NCBI GenBank assembly: GCA_027489105.1
Contig: JAIYAJ010000236.1
Coordinates: 1 to 22,389, forward strand
Source: Zymomonas sp.
Lineage (GTDB): Bacteria; Pseudomonadota; Alphaproteobacteria; Sphingomonadales; Sphingomonadaceae
Reading direction: 5' to 3'
Length of the DNA stretch: 22,389 bases
Made by a program: the position numbers and the translations under genes. Positions 1 to 7,134 of this stretch are shown piece by piece (position 1 is the stretch's first letter; each line of letters starts with the position of its first letter). The notes under the pieces are model-generated. The model made no database searches. It was not told the origin of the DNA and was given only the letters and a program-made list of their open reading frames with translations.

Positions 1-125
1 AGCGCGATGCCGAGATCGCCGACGCTGATCGGGAAACGCCCGACCGAGAACGCCACGGCCACGCCCAGCAGAAGCAGGACGAGGCCGACGGCGATCCCGC
101 CCATGGCGCCGAAGCGGCCCGTCAT
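1..125 (-). CDS. FecCD-family metal-chelate ABC transporter permease, N-terminal part only
   Basis: The first 41 codons of a gene that continues beyond the left edge of the window. The readable protein starts MTGRFGAMGGIAVGLVLLLL, a short polar N-terminus followed by the first transmembrane helix, and then runs GRFPISVGDLGIAL, which matches the G-x-x-x-I-x-x-x-(D/E)-(V/L) segment after helix 1 in FecCD/BtuC-type permeases. In this family two such subunits form the inner-membrane channel for iron-siderophore, heme, cobalamin or molybdate import. Its ATG overlaps the TGA of the upstream substrate-binding protein gene by four bases (ATGA), so the two are almost certainly one operon. The substrate cannot be told from this fragment. 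Confidence 0.8.
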   Translation of the reverse strand, partial: MTGRFGAMGGIAVGLVLLLLGVAVAFSVGRFPISVGDLGIA

Positions 126-1150
126 CCGCGCCCTTCGAGCACGAAGGCGATCTGCGCGTCGGTCGGGGCGCGATGGTAAAAGCGTGCGTGGAAGTCTCGG
201 GTGAAGGTCGTCATGTCTTCCGGAAAGAGCCCCGGATAGAGCAGCTTGCCCAGCCAGATCAGGCCCGGCATGCGGTTGACCGACGGCGGGAAGTCGACCC
301 AGCCGAAGGGCAGCTTTGGCGACAGATGCACGCGTCCCTCGCGCACGGCCTTCACGCTTGCCCAAGAGGGATCAGCCCGGACACTGGCCGCGAAATCCTG
401 GTCGATGGTGATGATCACGTCCGGATCCCAGGCCAGCAGCTGCTCGACCGACACGGTGGCGAGCCCGCCGCGGGTCTGGCCGGCGACGTTGACCGCGCCC
501 ATGAACTCGATGGTCTCGACATTGATCGAGCCCCCAAGGCCGGTGTCCAGCCCGCGGGGGCCGCGTGCGTAGTAGACGCGGGGGCGCCTGTCCGCTGGGA
601 CGGTCGCGACGCGCGACTGGCAGGTGCGGATGATCTCCTCGCAGAAACGGGCCAGCTCCTCCGCCCGCGCCGTCTCGCCGACGAGCCGGCCATGCAGGCG
701 GTAGCTGCCCGGAATGGCGTTGAAGCGGCCATCGAGCAGCGCGTAGGGGATTCCCGTCTGCGCCTGCACCCGGTCTGCCGTCTCGGCGAAGGTGCGGGCC
801 GTCGAGCCGATGTCGAGGATGAGATCGGGCCTCAGCTGCAGCAGGATTTCGAGATTGGTGGTGTTGCCGCGCCCCGTGAGCCGGCCGAGTTCGGGGCGCG
901 TGCCGACCTCCGGATCGAGATAGACTAGTTCCGGGCCGCGATTGGCGCGCGGCCAGCCCAGCAATGTCCTGGGCTGCAAGGTGTAGTGGGTAATCGCGGC
1001 AGGCGGGCCTGCGGGAAAGACGCGCGCGACGGCGGCCGGCACGGTGATGGACCGGCCGGCGGCATCGGTGACCGTCTGAGCCCTTGCGACATGCGGCATC
1101 GCGATCGCGGCGCTTGCCCCGAATGCGAAGGAACGGCGGGTGAGCCTCAT
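122..1150 (-). CDS. Tat-exported metal-chelate ABC transporter substrate-binding protein (FepB/BtuF type)
   Basis: Encodes 342 residues from MRLTRRSFAFGAS. This start is chosen because its ATG overlaps the TGA of the upstream TrmO-like gene (ATGA) and gives a proper signal sequence: a twin-arginine motif (T-R-R-S-F-A-F), a hydrophobic stretch and an A-R-A cleavage site near residue 25. The mature part begins VTDAAGRSITVP, the usual opening of the TroA/FepB binding-protein fold. The body has the LEILLQLRPDLILDIG segment and a later VEQLLAWDPDVIITID segment, one in each lobe of this two-lobed family. It should capture a metal chelate in the periplasm and deliver it to the downstream FecCD permease. 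A Tat signal implies export in folded form. Iron-siderophore is the default guess for the ligand; heme, cobalamin or oxyanions cannot be excluded. Confidence 0.88.
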   Translation of the reverse strand: MRLTRRSFAFGASAAIAMPHVARAQTVTDAAGRSITVPAAVARVFPAGPPAAITHYTLQPRTLLGWPRANRGPELVYLDPEVGTRPELGRLTGRGNTTNLEILLQLRPDLILDIGSTARTFAETADRVQAQTGIPYALLDGRFNAIPGSYRLHGRLVGETARAEELARFCEEIIRTCQSRVATVPADRRPRVYYARGPRGLDTGLGGSINVETIEFMGAVNVAGQTRGGLATVSVEQLLAWDPDVIITIDQDFAASVRADPSWASVKAVREGRVHLSPKLPFGWVDFPPSVNRMPGLIWLGKLLYPGLFPEDMTTFTRDFHARFYHRAPTDAQIAFVLEGRG

Positions 1151-1641
1151 GATGCCGCCTCCGTCAGTTCGCCCGCGTTGGGCGGCGCAAGCGGCGTATA
1201 GGCGCAGCGGTCGGGCTTGAGGTCGACAAGCGGCGTGCCGTCGACGCAATCGAGTCCACGCACGACCAGCACGCCGTCTTCAACCGCCACCAGCTCGACC
1301 ATGGAAGTCGCGATGGGGTTGGGCCGCACCGGGGACCGCAGCGCGAACGTGCCGAACGTCTCGCCATTGGATTTCGGGCTTTGCAGGACGAGGTCGCGCC
1401 TTGCCTGATGCATCCAGTAGAGCACCTCGACCCTGCCTAACCGTTCGATGCCCTTCAGGGCAGGCTTCCACGGATCGTGGAGTTCGATCCGGCATAAGGG
1501 GCCGTCGACCTTGCCTTGGCGCGGGCATTCATCACGCGTGCGGAACGGCGTCCGGATCACACCAATGAAGACCACGCGCGCATCTGCGCGCTCGGGCAGA
1601 GGCACTTCGATTTCGCCTGGACGCGTGTTGCTATGCTTCAT
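1147..1641 (-). CDS. TrmO-like tRNA (N6-threonylcarbamoyladenosine37-N6)-methyltransferase (TsaA/UPF0066 family)
   Basis: A 164-residue protein beginning MKHSNTRPGEIEVPLP. An in-frame start 19 codons upstream exists, but the inner ATG is preferred because the family core (VVFIGVIRTPF) begins soon after it. Family marks are FIGVIRTPF near the N-terminus, the central DPWKPALKGIERLGRVEVLYWM, SPVRPNPIATSMVELVAVE and the C-terminal GTPLVDLKP, which corresponds to the family's GTPVLDIKPY. Known members methylate t6A37 of threonine tRNA with S-adenosylmethionine, though many genomic copies of the TsaA/VirR domain are untested. Its TGA overlaps the ATG of the downstream metal-binding-protein gene, so it heads an operon with the ABC transporter. 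That coupling makes a role tied to metal uptake worth considering. Domain assignment is confident; the exact substrate is not. Confidence 0.85.
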   Translation of the reverse strand: MKHSNTRPGEIEVPLPERADARVVFIGVIRTPFRTRDECPRQGKVDGPLCRIELHDPWKPALKGIERLGRVEVLYWMHQARRDLVLQSPKSNGETFGTFALRSPVRPNPIATSMVELVAVEDGVLVVRGLDCVDGTPLVDLKPDRCAYTPLAPPNAGELTEAAS

Positions 1642-1829
1642 CCGGAACCGCCCTTCGCCGCCGTGTGCTCTCGAGCCGCAACGATACGTAGCGCTCAATG
1701 CTGCTCAAGACCATCATTCCAGCGAGTTTGGGCGCGGTAGGCGATGCGTCTTGATCGAAGCATCGGCCGATGGACCTTCATCGACGCAGCCGGCGCGCAT
1801 GACTGCATGTCATGCCTCGGCACAGGCGC

Positions 1830-1873
1830 GGCGCATCTGACAGGATTCGAACCTGTGACCTCTGCCTTTGGAG
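1830..1873 (-). pseudogene. Inverted 3' half of tRNA-Arg (orphan), left copy
   Basis: Read on the minus strand this is CTCCAAAGGCAG, AGGTC, a T-arm with the loop TTCGAAT, then an acceptor 3' strand and GCGCC. It differs from the 3' half of the intact tRNA-Arg at a few positions only, notably CCAAA for CCGAA in the anticodon loop. No complementary 5' acceptor strand (GCACCTG) is present upstream, so it cannot fold as a whole tRNA. Orphan tRNA 3' halves starting at the anticodon loop are the classical leftover of tyrosine-integrase insertion. Confidence 0.8.
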
Positions 1874-1951
1874 CAACGCGCCGCCCCATATTGCCGGCCC
1901 CGCCCCGATGGGCTATTCACCGCTCAGCGAACAGGCCCGTGCCCGCGCTTC

Positions 1952-1992
<41 letters not shown>

Positions 1993-2067
1993 GCTAAAAT
2001 TCCTATTTGTCAGTCAACGGAAGTCATTGATTCGTCTAGGATGCCGGCTGTTGCTTTACAGAGACCG

Positions 2068-2111
2068 CAGGAATTCGGCACATAAGGGCCACTTCCGCTC
2101 CAGAATTCCTG
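2068..2111. promoter_or_regulatory. Inverted repeat upstream of the integrase gene
   Basis: CAGGAATTC (2068-2076) and GAATTCCTG (2103-2111) are a perfect 9-bp inverted repeat separated by 26 bp. They lie between the broken tRNA and the integrase start, where integrase arm sites, excisionase sites or an operator are expected. Function is inferred from position only. Confidence 0.4.
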
Positions 2112-2181
2112 ATCCAGTGCCTGAAATACCCTTGGCGCGGCACAATCGGTGTCCTCTACTCTCTCAGACAGGAGAGGACAT

Positions 2182-3177
2182 ATGGCAACGATCCGCAAGC
2201 TGCGAGGACGCTGGCAAGCCCAGGTGAGGCGTCGGGGGATGGCGCCCCGTGCCAAATCGTTCGACGCTAAAGCCGACGCTGAGCGCTGGGCGCGTCAGCT
2301 CGAAAGCGAGATCGACCGAGGCGGGTTGATGCAGGACACGCGCCTTGCCGAGGCGACGACGCTTCTATCGGTGCTGGAGCGCTACATGGCCGAGGTGACG
2401 CCTCGCAAGCGCAGCGCTAGCACAGAGATTGCACGGCTGCGCGCGATCTGCCGCCTTCCCATCGTTCATCGCACCCTTGCCCTGCTCTCCAGCGCCGACA
2501 TTGCCGCTTATCGTGATCAGCGCTTGCAAAGCGTGGGGCCTGCCTCGGTGATCCGGGAGCTCAACACGCTCAGCCACGCCATCGATTATGCCATCAAGGA
2601 TTGGGGCGTTCATCTGCCTGCGAACCCTTGCAAACTGGTGCGTCGACCCAGCCCGCCCAAGGGCCGGATGCGTCGTCTGCGTGAGGGCGAAGAACAACGT
2701 CTGCTGGATGGAACGTCCGGTGGTCGCAATGCCTATCTGCGCGACGTCATCGTGCTCGCCATTGAGACGGGCATGCGTCGCGGCGAATTGCTCAGCCTCG
2801 ATTGGAAGCACATCGAACTCAATGTCGGGGTCGCGCATCTGCCCCTGACGAAGAATGGTGACAGCCGCGACGTGCCGCTATCGTCCCGCGCTAGAGCAGT
2901 GCTGCAGGGGCTCTGGGACGCGCAAGGAAAGCCCGTTGAGGGCAGGGTGCTCGACACCAGCGAGAGCGCGGTGCTGCAAGCCTGGGGCCATCTGTGCGGG
3001 CGCGTTGGCATCCACGATCTGCACTTTCATGATCTGCGTCATGAAGCCGTGTCGCGACTGTTCGAGCGCGGGCTGAACGTCGTCGAAGTCTCCACCATCT
3101 CCGGGCATAAGGAGCTCCGTATGCTGCAGCGCTACACCCATCTGCGGGCCTCTGATCTGGTTGCGCGACTGGGCTGA
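2182..3177 (+). CDS. Tyrosine recombinase (phage-type integrase) of the island
   Basis: 331 residues starting MATIRKLRGRW. This ATG is chosen over one 11 codons earlier because GGAGAGG lies seven to ten bases before it. The N-terminal part (about 1-60) looks like an arm-binding domain, followed by a helical SAM-like core-binding domain (about 60-150) and the catalytic domain. All catalytic residues are visible: Arg199 in TGMRRGEL, Lys224 in LTKNGDSR, His283 and Arg286 in HDLR, His309 in SGHKE and Tyr318 in RYTHL. It should cut and rejoin DNA at the tRNA-Arg anticodon region and so move the island. It lies 190 bp inside the left junction and reads inward, the usual position. It appears intact, so the island may still be mobile if an excision partner exists; I see no excisionase gene. 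Confidence 0.96.
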   Translation: MATIRKLRGRWQAQVRRRGMAPRAKSFDAKADAERWARQLESEIDRGGLMQDTRLAEATTLLSVLERYMAEVTPRKRSASTEIARLRAICRLPIVHRTLALLSSADIAAYRDQRLQSVGPASVIRELNTLSHAIDYAIKDWGVHLPANPCKLVRRPSPPKGRMRRLREGEEQRLLDGTSGGRNAYLRDVIVLAIETGMRRGELLSLDWKHIELNVGVAHLPLTKNGDSRDVPLSSRARAVLQGLWDAQGKPVEGRVLDTSESAVLQAWGHLCGRVGIHDLHFHDLRHEAVSRLFERGLNVVEVSTISGHKELRMLQRYTHLRASDLVARLG

Positions 3178-3191
3178 TTGCGAAAGCGAAG

Positions 3192-3272
3192 TCCTAGATA
3201 GACGCATCTACAGCGAGGGGGATGCCGGCATTGTGGGACGCTCTGAGCGCCTAGCCTTGGCTACCAAGCTCT
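3192..3272. repeat. Degenerate direct repeat, copy a (with GATAGA-n-ATCTAC motif)
   Basis: Starts with the motif gatagacgcatctac (3197-3211). The following ~60 bp, including ggcattgtgggacgctctg and ccttggctaccaag, align in order with 4831-4912, where the matching pieces are ggcaatgctgggcgcttg and ccatggctgccaag. Two copies in the same orientation 1.64 kb apart bracket the glycosylase-like gene. No gene is visible between the integrase stop and 3437. Confidence 0.55.
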
Positions 3273-3336
3273 AAAGCGTCAACGGCATGATGCGGTCGAT
3301 GCACGGCGCCGTTCAGTCAAATCGTCTCGTTTAGAA

Positions 3337-3352
3337 AATAGATGAATCTACC
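3337..3352. promoter_or_regulatory. GATAGA-n-ATCTAC motif, copy b
   Basis: aatagatgaatctacc contains the perfect inverted repeat TAGAT-ga-ATCTA. On the minus strand TTGACG lies upstream of it, as at copy d. It is one of four related motifs, all in the same orientation, between 3197 and 5512. Confidence 0.45.
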
Positions 3353-3436
3353 TTCGTGATCGGCGTCAAAGCTGGCGACAAAGGCGCGGTTCTCGCTCGT
3401 TTCACGGTCGGGACTAATGTCAGTTTGGCGCGAACC

Positions 3437-4519
3437 TCACGGCCGGACCCCGGTCATCGTGACCATCGCGTCCTCGAAAGCGCTCTGCGCCTCAAGGCCC
3501 TGGGCCACCCAATAGTCGTGCTGCCCCTTGTCCACGACGTGCCTGAAGCCGTGGGTCGCCATGGTGTCCAGATCACCATGATTGCGGACGAAAACCTTTG
3601 AGAAATACCAGTGCGCCGCCTGACGGTTCAGTCCGCCAACCTTTACGCCCCGGTAGAACACGGTCAGCTGCATGCGTCCTGCTCGGCATTCGTAGTCAGG
3701 ATGACGGCTTAGGCGTTGGACAAATTCACCAATGTCCGGCGGAAGGGCCACGATCGCGTTTTCGAGATCGACAGTGTTTTCCAGTCTCGGCGATGGGGCG
3801 GCTGCCTTAACCCGTAGTGCAGGAGGGTGTTGGGGCTGTGCTGCTTGTGGGGAGGCCGGCGCTTCCGATTGCTCGCCACGAAACAGGCTGGCAGCCTTTG
3901 CCCATGATGACATCTTGTCCGCGTTAGACGCCCGCGAACTTGGATGCAGTCCGACCGAGTTGAGCCGCAAGCCAGCTGCTTGAATCCTGTCACGCGCCTT
4001 GGCGCCTAGTGCCAGGACGAATGCATTTGGGAAGAGGTCAAGCTGGGGGGAAAGGTAGGTTTGCGCGCAGGCTTGTTCCACACGTTCCGGATGTTTCCCA
4101 CCCGAAACCTCAGCTGGGCAAAGGACGGCATTCGTGAACCATGTCTTGCGCAACTGGGCTTCAAGGTCGTCGTTGGGCCAAAACGCATCGAGAATCCGCC
4201 GCATATTGCGATGGAAAGGCGTGTGACGACCAGTCCGTTCGAAACTGCCTTCTCGCATGGCTGCATGGAAGATGCGCAGTGAGTTGCCCACCATGTCGTA
4301 GGGCGTGCCGGCGTATCCGGTGTTGTCCGGCGGGTCGCCCGGCTCTGCTGTGACAATGATAAGCCGCACCTCGTCCAACGTGCCAGTGGCGCCGCCGAAG
4401 GCGCACGGAACCAGACCCCGCGCGGGCTCCCACATGCAGGCACCGGCGCAAGCGCCCGAAAAGTTCACGCAGGGGCCATAAGCCGGTTCCAGCAGGTTGA
4501 GCAGGGCTTGCGTGAGCAT
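3437..4519 (-). CDS. Uracil-DNA-glycosylase-superfamily protein with probable Fe-S cluster, fused to an unknown C-terminal domain
   Basis: 360 residues. Residues about 15-215 look like a family 4/5-type UDG domain: IIVTAEPGDPPDNTG (54-68) sits where the family has GEAPG-x-x-E-D-x-x-G; TNAVLCP (129-135) corresponds to the TN-x-x-x-C-R-P motif; Cys134 and Cys151 have the 16-residue spacing of the Fe-S pair; LALGAKA (169-175) matches the LG-x-x-A strand; LHPSS (191-195) matches the catalytic-site H-P-S loop. Candidate N-terminal cluster ligands are Cys17, Cys24, Cys28 and Cys39. A proline/alanine-rich linker (about 216-245) leads to a C-terminal domain (about 246-360, with FYRGVKVGGLNRQAAHWYFS) that I do not recognise. 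The ATG has only a weak ribosome site and no in-frame start lies just upstream. Motif A is altered relative to true uracil glycosylases, so the base removed may not be uracil. In a defence island, a nucleic-acid glycosylase acting on modified phage DNA (as reported for Brig1) is a reasonable hypothesis. Superfamily call fairly sure; function is inference. Confidence 0.72.
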   Translation of the reverse strand: MLTQALLNLLEPAYGPCVNFSGACAGACMWEPARGLVPCAFGGATGTLDEVRLIIVTAEPGDPPDNTGYAGTPYDMVGNSLRIFHAAMREGSFERTGRHTPFHRNMRRILDAFWPNDDLEAQLRKTWFTNAVLCPAEVSGGKHPERVEQACAQTYLSPQLDLFPNAFVLALGAKARDRIQAAGLRLNSVGLHPSSRASNADKMSSWAKAASLFRGEQSEAPASPQAAQPQHPPALRVKAAAPSPRLENTVDLENAIVALPPDIGEFVQRLSRHPDYECRAGRMQLTVFYRGVKVGGLNRQAAHWYFSKVFVRNHGDLDTMATHGFRHVVDKGQHDYWVAQGLEAQSAFEDAMVTMTGVRP

Positions 4520-4830
4520 TGGGCCGATATTCCGGTTTCATGGCATGAACCCCAAGAAACACCGCGATGCAGTCAGGACACAAGTCGCCATCACTACGGA
4601 GTGGTAGGAGGGGCAGCTTGGCTTTGGTCAGCATCAGCCAGTCCGACATAAAGCATACTTCTGCAGACAGGCAGGGACCGACCCGCTTGCTATGTAGCCC
4701 ACTCCAGCTCAATCTCTGGCGTTGATGACGCGCCAACAGCGTCGAAAGCAGCAGTGCCTGACTGGCTGTGCCTTCCCAGCGTCTCGGTCGTATCAATCGT
4801 CGCTCGGACTTTAATCATCTGACAAGCAGC
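4520..4830. other. No convincing gene; long leader region upstream of the glycosylase-like gene
   Basis: Long frames on both strands here overlap each other, lack ribosome sites and resemble no family I know. The stretch separates the glycosylase-like start (4519) from repeat copy c, whose motif may be a promoter element for it. Confidence 0.5.
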
Positions 4831-4912
4831 GTCGCAGATAGACGAATCTACGTTGGCGGTCAGGCAGGCAATGCTGGGCGCTTGAAGCGGTTTGCCATGG
4901 CTGCCAAGGTCA
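4831..4912. repeat. Degenerate direct repeat, copy c (with GATAGA-n-ATCTAC motif)
   Basis: The motif gatagacgaatctac is at 4837-4851, and the rest aligns with 3192-3272 over about 80 bp. Read on the minus strand it includes CTGACC, a 17-base gap spanning the palindrome, and TATCTG. This resembles a -35/-10 pair with an operator between, directed toward the glycosylase-like gene, with a leader of about 310 bases. The promoter reading is inference. Confidence 0.5.
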
Positions 4913-5006
4913 GTGGCGCTGGCTCGGGCATTGCCTGCACAGTATCTCTCATCATTGAGCTTGCCAGCTTGAACGGGGTTCAGCGTGAGAGGGGCAGTGG
5001 CCGGCG

Positions 5007-5489
5007 TCAGTGACGATCAACCCAGACCTGCACCGCTTCAGCTAGCGCCTGCTTGATCCTCGATGAATGCCGAAGCGCTTGCCCCAAGCTCGCGTCGAGG
5101 GGATCGAGACCGATCTCCTTCATGATGCCGCCCGTCGTGATACCGCGCTTGTCCATGATTTCTTGGATTCGCCGCGCCCCATCGCGTGTCAGTCGCCCAT
5201 CGGGATTGCAAATCGTGACCGTCACTGCGGTGGGCGTTGACAAGGGACCCGTAACAGCGCCAGCCGGCACAAGCCCGACCTCGGCCGCGAAGATGGTGCG
5301 GTCCGCTGCTGATGCGGCTTTCCAAGCCCTGCGGAGCGCGTGGATGGCCTTCGGCGGTGTTTTGACGCCTGCCGCACGGATGGCCTCAGCCGCGGTCATG
5401 TCGCCTGCGCGATAGCGCGCGAAAATTCCCGGATCGCGCCGCTCGACGAGACCGAGATAGTAAGCGTTGTCGCGTTTCCGCCCGGCCAT
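5007..5489 (-). CDS. Uncharacterised 160-aa protein
   Basis: The protein starts MAGRKRDNAYYLGLVERRDP. A TTG start two codons earlier is possible; ATG is preferred. I do not recognise the family. It has a basic N-terminus, an N-terminal region with RYRAGDMTAAEAIRAAGV that could be a helix-turn-helix or anti-repressor-like helical pair, and a C-terminal region (about 95-160) with RLTRDGARRIQEIMDKRGIT and IKQALAEAVQVWV that reads as amphipathic helices. There are no membrane segments or signal peptide. A palindromic motif (5499-5512) lies directly before the start codon, so autoregulation is plausible, and the same motif near the glycosylase-like gene suggests this protein may be the regulator of both. 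This is inference from arrangement, not homology. It is divergent from the 335-aa gene at 5715. Confidence 0.65.
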   Translation of the reverse strand: MAGRKRDNAYYLGLVERRDPGIFARYRAGDMTAAEAIRAAGVKTPPKAIHALRRAWKAASAADRTIFAAEVGLVPAGAVTGPLSTPTAVTVTICNPDGRLTRDGARRIQEIMDKRGITTGGIMKEIGLDPLDASLGQALRHSSRIKQALAEAVQVWVDRH

Positions 5490-5498
5490 GCGCAACGG

Positions 5499-5512
5499 GT
5501 AGATAATCTATC
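5499..5512. promoter_or_regulatory. GATAGA-n-ATCTAC motif, copy d, in the promoter of the 160-aa gene
   Basis: gtagataatctatc contains the perfect inverted repeat TAGAT-a-ATCTA. On the minus strand TTGACC precedes it by 8 bases, and the ATG of the 160-aa gene follows within about 10 bases. Binding here would block the transcription or translation start. The 20 bp beyond it (acggcggtcaag) also resemble the flank of copy c. Confidence 0.5.
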
Positions 5513-5714
5513 AACGGCGGTCAAGATTGTGGGTTAGGTGTCACCGAACGCGCTGCTCAGCGGCAGGGCGATTTACTGCGCGCTTGTATGCTTCAGAGCG
5601 TCACGGTCGATTCCGACGTGAAGCGCGCTCGCATTTCGCTATAGGCTCAATGTCGGTGGCGCCGGCCAAGCCCCGCCTCTGACGCTGCATCACAGTGACC
5701 TCAGAGGAGAGTTC

Positions 5715-6722
5715 ATGGCACGAGCCCCGAAAACACCAAATCCTATGAAGCCAGGCTTGGATACGGCCCAGCGCCGAATTCATCAGGCAGTCATGATAAC
5801 AGACTGTATTCAGAGTGATATAATTGCAAAAGAGCGTAATCTGTTGACACAGAAATGGTTCGATTACCGATTCATGAGTCCAGTAGACGCCACACTGTTG
5901 TTTATCGAGTGTTACAACAAGTCCTATAAGAACCATTGGAGGCGGCATTTTGACGTCGGTGAAAGCGAAAAGCGTCATGGCCTAAAGCCGGGAGAACTAC
6001 CACGTGATCCACGCACACTCACTAGCATCTGGCTGGCTCGACAGTTCGCGGACAGCCTCTCGGTGCCATATGAGCGCTTCTTCGAGGTTGTTTTCCCGTT
6101 GTGGATCGATGCTGGCCAGCGATTGCCGCGCCCCAACCAGCTTTATTCACCCAAGTGGGCGGACAATGTCACACGGCTCGTCCATGCAAAGAGCCGGGAA
6201 TATATGGCCTCAACGCTTCAGTGGTCCTTGTTGCCCCACTACAGGACGTCGGCGGGGGTCGCGACGGAGCTCCGCGAAATTCATGTCGAATGGTGCCTTG
6301 AGCTTCTGAAAGAGCGATTCGGCCGGCCAGATCAGATTGCACGCGCTGTCTATGAACTGGAGCTCGTGCCGGAAGCGGTTGCAACGGCGGCGTTTGGCGA
6401 GGAAAAGATGGAGCGCGCCAGAGAGAGTCTGAGCGGTCACACTCCTTCCGCCGGCTCGGGCGCCGCCCCAGCCCAGCATTTCATGCCGTCGTGCGCATAT
6501 CTTCCGCAGGCGTTTGATGCGGCCAACAGTGTGTGCCAGCGATGTCATTTTGCACCCGAGTGCTCAAGAGCGGCGCCGAAGGTGATCGAGCACCTGAAGC
6601 GACGGCATGGGAGCGAAGACCCCATGGCTTGCCGAAAGCGGGAAGCAACGCGTCAGCGCGTGCAGAGGCACCGAGAGAAAAAGCGAACTGGAAGTTCCGC
6701 ACCGAGCCTGAAAAGCGTGTAA
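5715..6722 (+). CDS. Uncharacterised 335-aa protein with C-x13-C-x2-C-x5-C cluster and basic tail
   Basis: Start chosen by a good ribosome site, AGAGGAGAG, just before the ATG. I do not recognise the family. Residues 1-235 are mixed helical with many aromatic residues (for example KWFDYRFMSPVDATLLF and PYERFFEVVFPLWIDAGQRL) and no membrane segment or signal. Near the C-terminus Cys260, Cys274, Cys277 and Cys283 form C-x13-C-x2-C-x5-C. The C-x2-C-x5-C part is the spacing seen in Fe-S clusters of Cas4/AddB-type nucleases, but a zinc site is equally possible, and I see no nuclease motif. The last 40 residues are strongly basic (KRREATRQRVQRHREKKR-like), suggesting nucleic-acid binding. It is divergent from the 160-aa gene and shares its control region. 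Presence in the island, next to a Fe-S glycosylase-like protein, makes it a candidate partner. Confidence 0.75.
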   Translation: MARAPKTPNPMKPGLDTAQRRIHQAVMITDCIQSDIIAKERNLLTQKWFDYRFMSPVDATLLFIECYNKSYKNHWRRHFDVGESEKRHGLKPGELPRDPRTLTSIWLARQFADSLSVPYERFFEVVFPLWIDAGQRLPRPNQLYSPKWADNVTRLVHAKSREYMASTLQWSLLPHYRTSAGVATELREIHVEWCLELLKERFGRPDQIARAVYELELVPEAVATAAFGEEKMERARESLSGHTPSAGSGAAPAQHFMPSCAYLPQAFDAANSVCQRCHFAPECSRAAPKVIEHLKRRHGSEDPMACRKREATRQRVQRHREKKRTGSSAPSLKSV

Positions 6723-6728
6723 CGCTTT
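6712..6728 (+). terminator. Possible weak terminator hairpin after the 335-aa gene
   Basis: AAAGCGT-gta-ACGCTTT is a perfect 7-bp stem with a 3-base loop that spans the stop codon. There is no clear T-run after it, so it may be only a transcript-end structure. Confidence 0.3.
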
Positions 6729-7134
6729 CCACCGCAGATTGCGCTCCAGCAGCATTTCGACGAAACGAAACCGGGAGACGTTACTAGTCAGCCGAGGCAG
6801 GCCTTAACAAGACAGAGTCTACCGAGGGCATTCAGAATGTAACGCCCCCCAATTCTTTTATTACTTATATAACAAGAAAAGCATTGGAAAGTGTTACATC
6901 CGGTCCAGCACAGCCTCAGGCTGTGGCTTGTGCGAACACAAGAGGATGAGTATGCGCTGCGGCGAGAGCGGGCTGCGCCCGCCCTCACCTTGCTACCAGG
7001 GTTCTTGTGTCCTGCGGTGACATCTCGGACTCCGGTATGTGCAAGGGACTGCAAAGAGGGGAACTGTCTGGTCCAGCAGCCGGAACCTTCTGGCTGTCAC
7101 TCTCCCGGCGTCAATGACATCGACCGTGCTCTGA
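6729..7134. other. Gene-poor stretch
   Basis: I see no supported gene here. An AT-rich patch (about 6850-6880, with tatataac) contrasts with the surroundings and is bracketed by aatgtaac (6836-6843) and gttacat (6893-6899), an imperfect inverted repeat. Frames present are short, without ribosome sites or recognisable motifs. Confidence 0.5.

Noticed and set aside
173..928. 251-codon plus-strand frame
   Set aside because: Antisense to the substrate-binding protein gene. High GC makes such frames common; no ribosome site or family match.
1695..1889. Small protein reading [15 protein letters not shown], also at 21119-21328
   Set aside because: This is translation of the inverted tRNA 3' half, a well-known annotation artefact.
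4161..4796. 211-codon minus frame
   Set aside because: Mostly overlaps the glycosylase-like gene in another frame; the unique upstream part has no ribosome site or recognisable domain.
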